Part shown: positions 61,495-64,000 of the stretch, piece by piece
How the letters are laid out: each line of letters begins with the position of its first letter
How positions within the stretch are numbered: position 1 is the stretch's first letter
DNA from: Lachnospiraceae bacterium
Lineage (GTDB): Bacteria > Bacillota > Clostridia > Lachnospirales > Lachnospiraceae
Direction: 5' to 3'
NCBI GenBank assembly: GCA_015056945.1
Contig: SVFH01000010.1
Span: forward strand, 43,250 to 107,249
DNA length: 64,000 bases
The notes under the pieces: model-generated
The model's database searches: none
What the model was told of the DNA's origin: nothing
Seen by the model: only the letters and a program-made list of their open reading frames with translations
Made by a program: the position numbers and the translations under genes

Positions 61495-62526
61495 GTGAAA
61501 AACAAAAAAGCATATCTTGAAGCTATCAGATTACTTTCTCTTTTCTTTGTATTATATACCCATACAGGCAACTATGGCATGCACCATTATCTGGAAACTT
61601 CCAATCCTCTAAATTTTTGGTTCAGCCAGAGTTTGGTATTACTTTCCCAAACTTGCGTCCCACTCTTTTTTATGATATCCGGTGCAGTTCTTTTACATAA
61701 AGAAAGCACCTTTAAAGAAATCTGGACCAAGCGAGTTCCGCGAATGGTTATCGTAATTTTACTAGCCGGACTGTTTCAATACTATTATAATTTCAGGCTT
61801 AATCCCGACATCGGATTTTCCGTAAAAATGTGGTTGCAGCTGACCTACAGCGGCAAAGTCTGTACCCAGCACTGGTTCTTATACAGTTATCTGGCATTTT
61901 TAATGATATTACCTTTTTTACAAAAGCTCGTTAAATCCTTGCCCTAGCACTGGTTCCTTATTTTGCTTGGAATGCAGGTGTGTATCACAGGAATTCTTCC
62001 GATAGTTGAATATTACATAGAATATCCGGGAATCAGTCTTGATATTCCACTTTTTACCAACTGCATTTTCTATACAATGCTTGGTTATTACATCGAACAC
62101 CGTTCGAAGGATAATTTTACGAATTTGAAACCATTATTATTTTGGTTATCAGGCGCATTTGTTGCATTCTTGCTGAATCTTCACATGCAAAATATCAGTT
62201 TAAAAGAACACGGTTCTTTAATCTATAACAACATTTTTACCGGACTCTTTTCTTTTGTGATTTTTATATGGTTTCGATTTGCTTTTACTCGAATTAAGTT
62301 GCCTCAATGGCTGGAGAAATTTCTCTGTTTTTGCGGCTCCGGTGTTTTTGGCACCTACCTGCTTGATATTCCGTTACGCAACTTTTTTGAGCCGGTATAT
62401 CTTACATTAAATACAAAAATATTTTCTTATCCGGCACTTTTTGTCTGGTTATTTGTTTGCATGGCAACCGGAATCCTTTTCATTAATATTCTGAAACTGA
62501 TTCCCGGTATCAAAAAACTTCTTTAG
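61495..62526 (+). pseudogene. Acyltransferase-3 family membrane protein interrupted by an amber stop
   Basis: The frame opens with GTG 61495 (VKNKKAYLEAIRLLSLFFVLYTHTG) behind GGAAGGAG, and the end is intact at 62526, about 344 codons, the normal size of OafA/YrhL-like O-acyltransferases. The family motifs EAIRLLSLFFVLYTHTG, FFMISGAVLL and QHWFLYSYLAFLMILPFL are in the first part. At 61945-61947 the frame has TAG between two membrane segments; the sequence continues in the same frame (HWFLILLGMQVCITG) without a shift. So it is either a recent nonsense mutation, two separately translated parts, or read-through. An O-acetyl or similar group on the surface glycan would have been its product. It lies 20 bases before pseC. 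Confidence 0.75.
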
Positions 62527-62545
62527 TATAGATTGGAGGCTTATT

Positions 62546-63748
62546 ATGGCAAAAGAACAATTAGCAATACACGGCGGTACCCCGGTGCGTACTACACCAC
62601 TTGGTTACGGCAGACAATTTATTGATGAGGACGACATTCAGGCCGTTATTAAAGTATTAAAAAGTGATTACCTTACCTGCGGACCTGCCATCGCCTCTAT
62701 GGAGCGAAAACTTTGCGAAATTACAGGTGCTAAATATGCAGTTGCGGTAAGTAACGGCACGGCTGCCCTGCATCTTGCCTGCCTCGCAGCAGGAATCAAA
62801 GAAGGGGATGAAGTCATTACAACCCCCATCACATTTGCCGCATCTGCAAACTGCGCTTTATACTGCGGTGCCAAACCGGTATTTGCGGATATTAATCCGG
62901 AAACATACAACATTGATCCGGCATGCATTAAAGCTGCCATCACGCCGGCTACAAAAGCCGTAGTTGCAGTAGATTTCACAGGTCAGGCAACCGAATTGGA
63001 TTCCATCTTAGAAATCTGTAAAGAAAATAATCTTGTCTTAATCGAAGACGCAGCACATTCTCTCGGAACCAGATATAAAGGAAAAGGAGTCGGAAGCATT
63101 GCTGATATGACAACCTTTAGCTTCCACCCTGTCAAGACAGCTACCGGCGGAGAAGGTGGTGCAATTACAACAAATGACGAAACACTTTACAAAAAATTAT
63201 TACGTCTTCGCGCACACGGCATCACAAGAAATCAGGATGAAATGTGCAATCCTTCCGATGCCGGTTGGTATTACGAACAGACAGAACTTGGTTTCAATTA
63301 CAGAATTACGGATTTTCAGGCAGCCCTTATAGAAAGCCAGCTTTGCAAAATTGACCGTTTCAGTCAAAAAAGAAAGGAAATTGTCAAGATATACGAAGAA
63401 GCCTTTCAAGACGTACCGGAGCTCCTTTTACAAAAAGAAATCGAAGACTCTGATACAACAAGACATCTTTTCATCCTTCGGCTAAATTCGAAGCGCCTCA
63501 ATTGCACACGTCGTGAATTCTTCGATGCGCTTCATGCCGAAAACATCAAAGTCCAGGTTCATTATATTCCGGTATATTACCATTCTCATTATGAAAAACT
63601 AGGCTACGCCAAAGGACTTTGCCCAAATGCAGAAAAACTATACGAAGAAATCGTAAGCATTCCTCTATTCTACTCCATGAACGAGCAGGATATCCGTGAT
63701 GTCATTACTGCTGTAAATAAAATTGTTTCATACTATAAGACCAAATAG
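62546..63748 (+). CDS. pseC: UDP-4-amino-4,6-dideoxy-N-acetyl-altrosamine transaminase (PseC)
   Basis: A 400-residue DegT/DnrJ/EryC1-type PLP enzyme. It starts LAIHGGTPVRTTPLGYGRQFIDEDDI, has VSNGTAALHLACLAAGI, ITTPITFAASANCALYCGA, the LIEDAAHSLG aspartate and the PLP lysine in FHPVKTATGGEGG, then GFNYRITDFQAALI. The TFAASANC and DFTGQ segments favour PseC among sugar aminotransferases. It makes the 4-amino sugar in pseudaminic acid synthesis, together with pseG and pseI on the other strand. pseB, pseH and pseF are not seen in the window. GGAGG precedes the ATG. Confidence 0.9.
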   Translation: MAKEQLAIHGGTPVRTTPLGYGRQFIDEDDIQAVIKVLKSDYLTCGPAIASMERKLCEITGAKYAVAVSNGTAALHLACLAAGIKEGDEVITTPITFAASANCALYCGAKPVFADINPETYNIDPACIKAAITPATKAVVAVDFTGQATELDSILEICKENNLVLIEDAAHSLGTRYKGKGVGSIADMTTFSFHPVKTATGGEGGAITTNDETLYKKLLRLRAHGITRNQDEMCNPSDAGWYYEQTELGFNYRITDFQAALIESQLCKIDRFSQKRKEIVKIYEEAFQDVPELLLQKEIEDSDTTRHLFILRLNSKRLNCTRREFFDALHAENIKVQVHYIPVYYHSHYEKLGYAKGLCPNAEKLYEEIVSIPLFYSMNEQDIRDVITAVNKIVSYYKTK

Positions 63749-63751
63749 TCG

Positions 63752-64000
63752 CCGCCACCCGCATAGCGGTTGGTTAATATTCCGCACGCTTCACGAGCTC
63801 AACAGGGTCACGACCCATAAAATAAAGAGTGTGCATCCTTAACGGATCTTTTTATTGCATAGGAATTTCCTATGCAATCAGCACCACCAGCTTAGCTGGT
63901 GGTTTGCTCTGCGGCTATAAGCCGCTGTTCCCAGCTTGCCTCTAAAGAGGCTCCGAAAAGTTCGCCTTCCGCACTGCGGTCACAGGCTGGCTCTAAAGAG
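63752..64000. mobile_element. Hairpin-rich non-coding stretch, possible edge of an IS200/IS605-like element
   Basis: Many short-looped inverted repeats follow one another: CCACCCGC/GCGGTTGG (63755-63773, one mismatch), the CATAGG palindrome, ACCACCAGC-TTA-GCTGGTGGT (63883-63903), GCGGCT-ATA-AGCCGC (63911-63925), GCCTCT-AA-AGAGGC (63938-63951) and CCGCA-C-TGCGG. GGCTCTAAAGAG recurs at the window end. Small hairpins with 2-3 base loops are typical of IS200/IS605 ends and of the RNAs near TnpB genes. No transposase is visible before the window ends, so the call is tentative. Confidence 0.4.
63854..63878. repeat. Palindromic element with CATAGGAATTTCCTATG core, copy 2
   Basis: ATTGCATAGG and its complement flank AATTT. 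The 17-base core equals that at 20425-20441; outside the core the flanks differ but still pair. Confidence 0.8.

Noticed and set aside
61945..61947. TAG recoded as pyrrolysine or another amino acid
   Set aside because: No pyrrolysine genes or tRNA are visible, the protein is not a methylamine enzyme, and TAG is used as a normal stop by pseC and others.

Overview
The window looks like chromosomal DNA of a low-GC, Gram-positive anaerobic Firmicute of the class Clostridia, most likely family Lachnospiraceae. This rests on an AddB-type nuclease gene, a YjfB-type motility protein, ThiT under a TPP riboswitch, an S8 protease homologue of the Csp type, strong AGGAGG ribosome sites, sigma-A promoters and a membrane-anchored family 9 cellulase. 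The species is an inference. There are about 48 protein genes and almost no unused DNA; no gap between genes exceeds 300 bases. I saw no rRNA, tRNA or CRISPR array.

Positions 1-2931 (minus): 3' truncated addB, a YjfB-like protein and a divergent sigma-factor-like gene. Positions 3047-19709 (minus) read as one long operon: ECF sigma factor, anti-sigma-like membrane protein, lipoprotein, ABC ATPase and permease, a coiled-coil membrane protein with a 28-fold Gly-Gln-Gln tract, MoxR ATPase, DUF58, two VWA membrane proteins, and last a GH9 cellulase anchored by an N-terminal membrane helix. A small FMN_bind-like protein diverges from the sigma gene.

Positions 20548-33317 hold housekeeping and stress genes: hslO, a methyltransferase, a small membrane transporter, hisC, thiT with its TPP riboswitch, a polysaccharide deacetylase, a CorA magnesium channel, a surface protein of unknown role, an S8 pseudoprotease whose catalytic serine is alanine, an unusual ClpX, and an HtrA protease. 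The corA gene has a strong promoter followed at once by a 14-codon leader ORF (MDADPYHANNLNII) and overlapping hairpins. Its acidic/proline start resembles the magnesium-sensing MgtL leader of enterobacteria. I consider this the best candidate for an undescribed regulatory system here.

Positions 33424-63748 are a large cell-surface glycan locus. A WbaP-type phosphosugar transferase starts chains. Five GT2 proteins, two of them with tandem domains, extend them. rfbA, rfbB and rfbC supply part of the dTDP-rhamnose pathway (rfbD is absent). A methyltransferase-kinase resembling the chain terminator WbdD may cap the chain. A Wzm/Wzt ABC exporter with a glycan-binding Wzt tail exports it, and an LCP ligase may attach it to the wall. 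Two membrane-anchored GH25 muramidases accompany the locus. Pseudaminic acid genes (pseC, pseG and a pseI fused to a formyltransferase) are mixed in, with two membrane proteins that look like halves of one larger protein and an acyltransferase broken by an amber stop. The last 250 bases are a hairpin-rich non-coding stretch that may be the edge of an IS200/IS605-like element.
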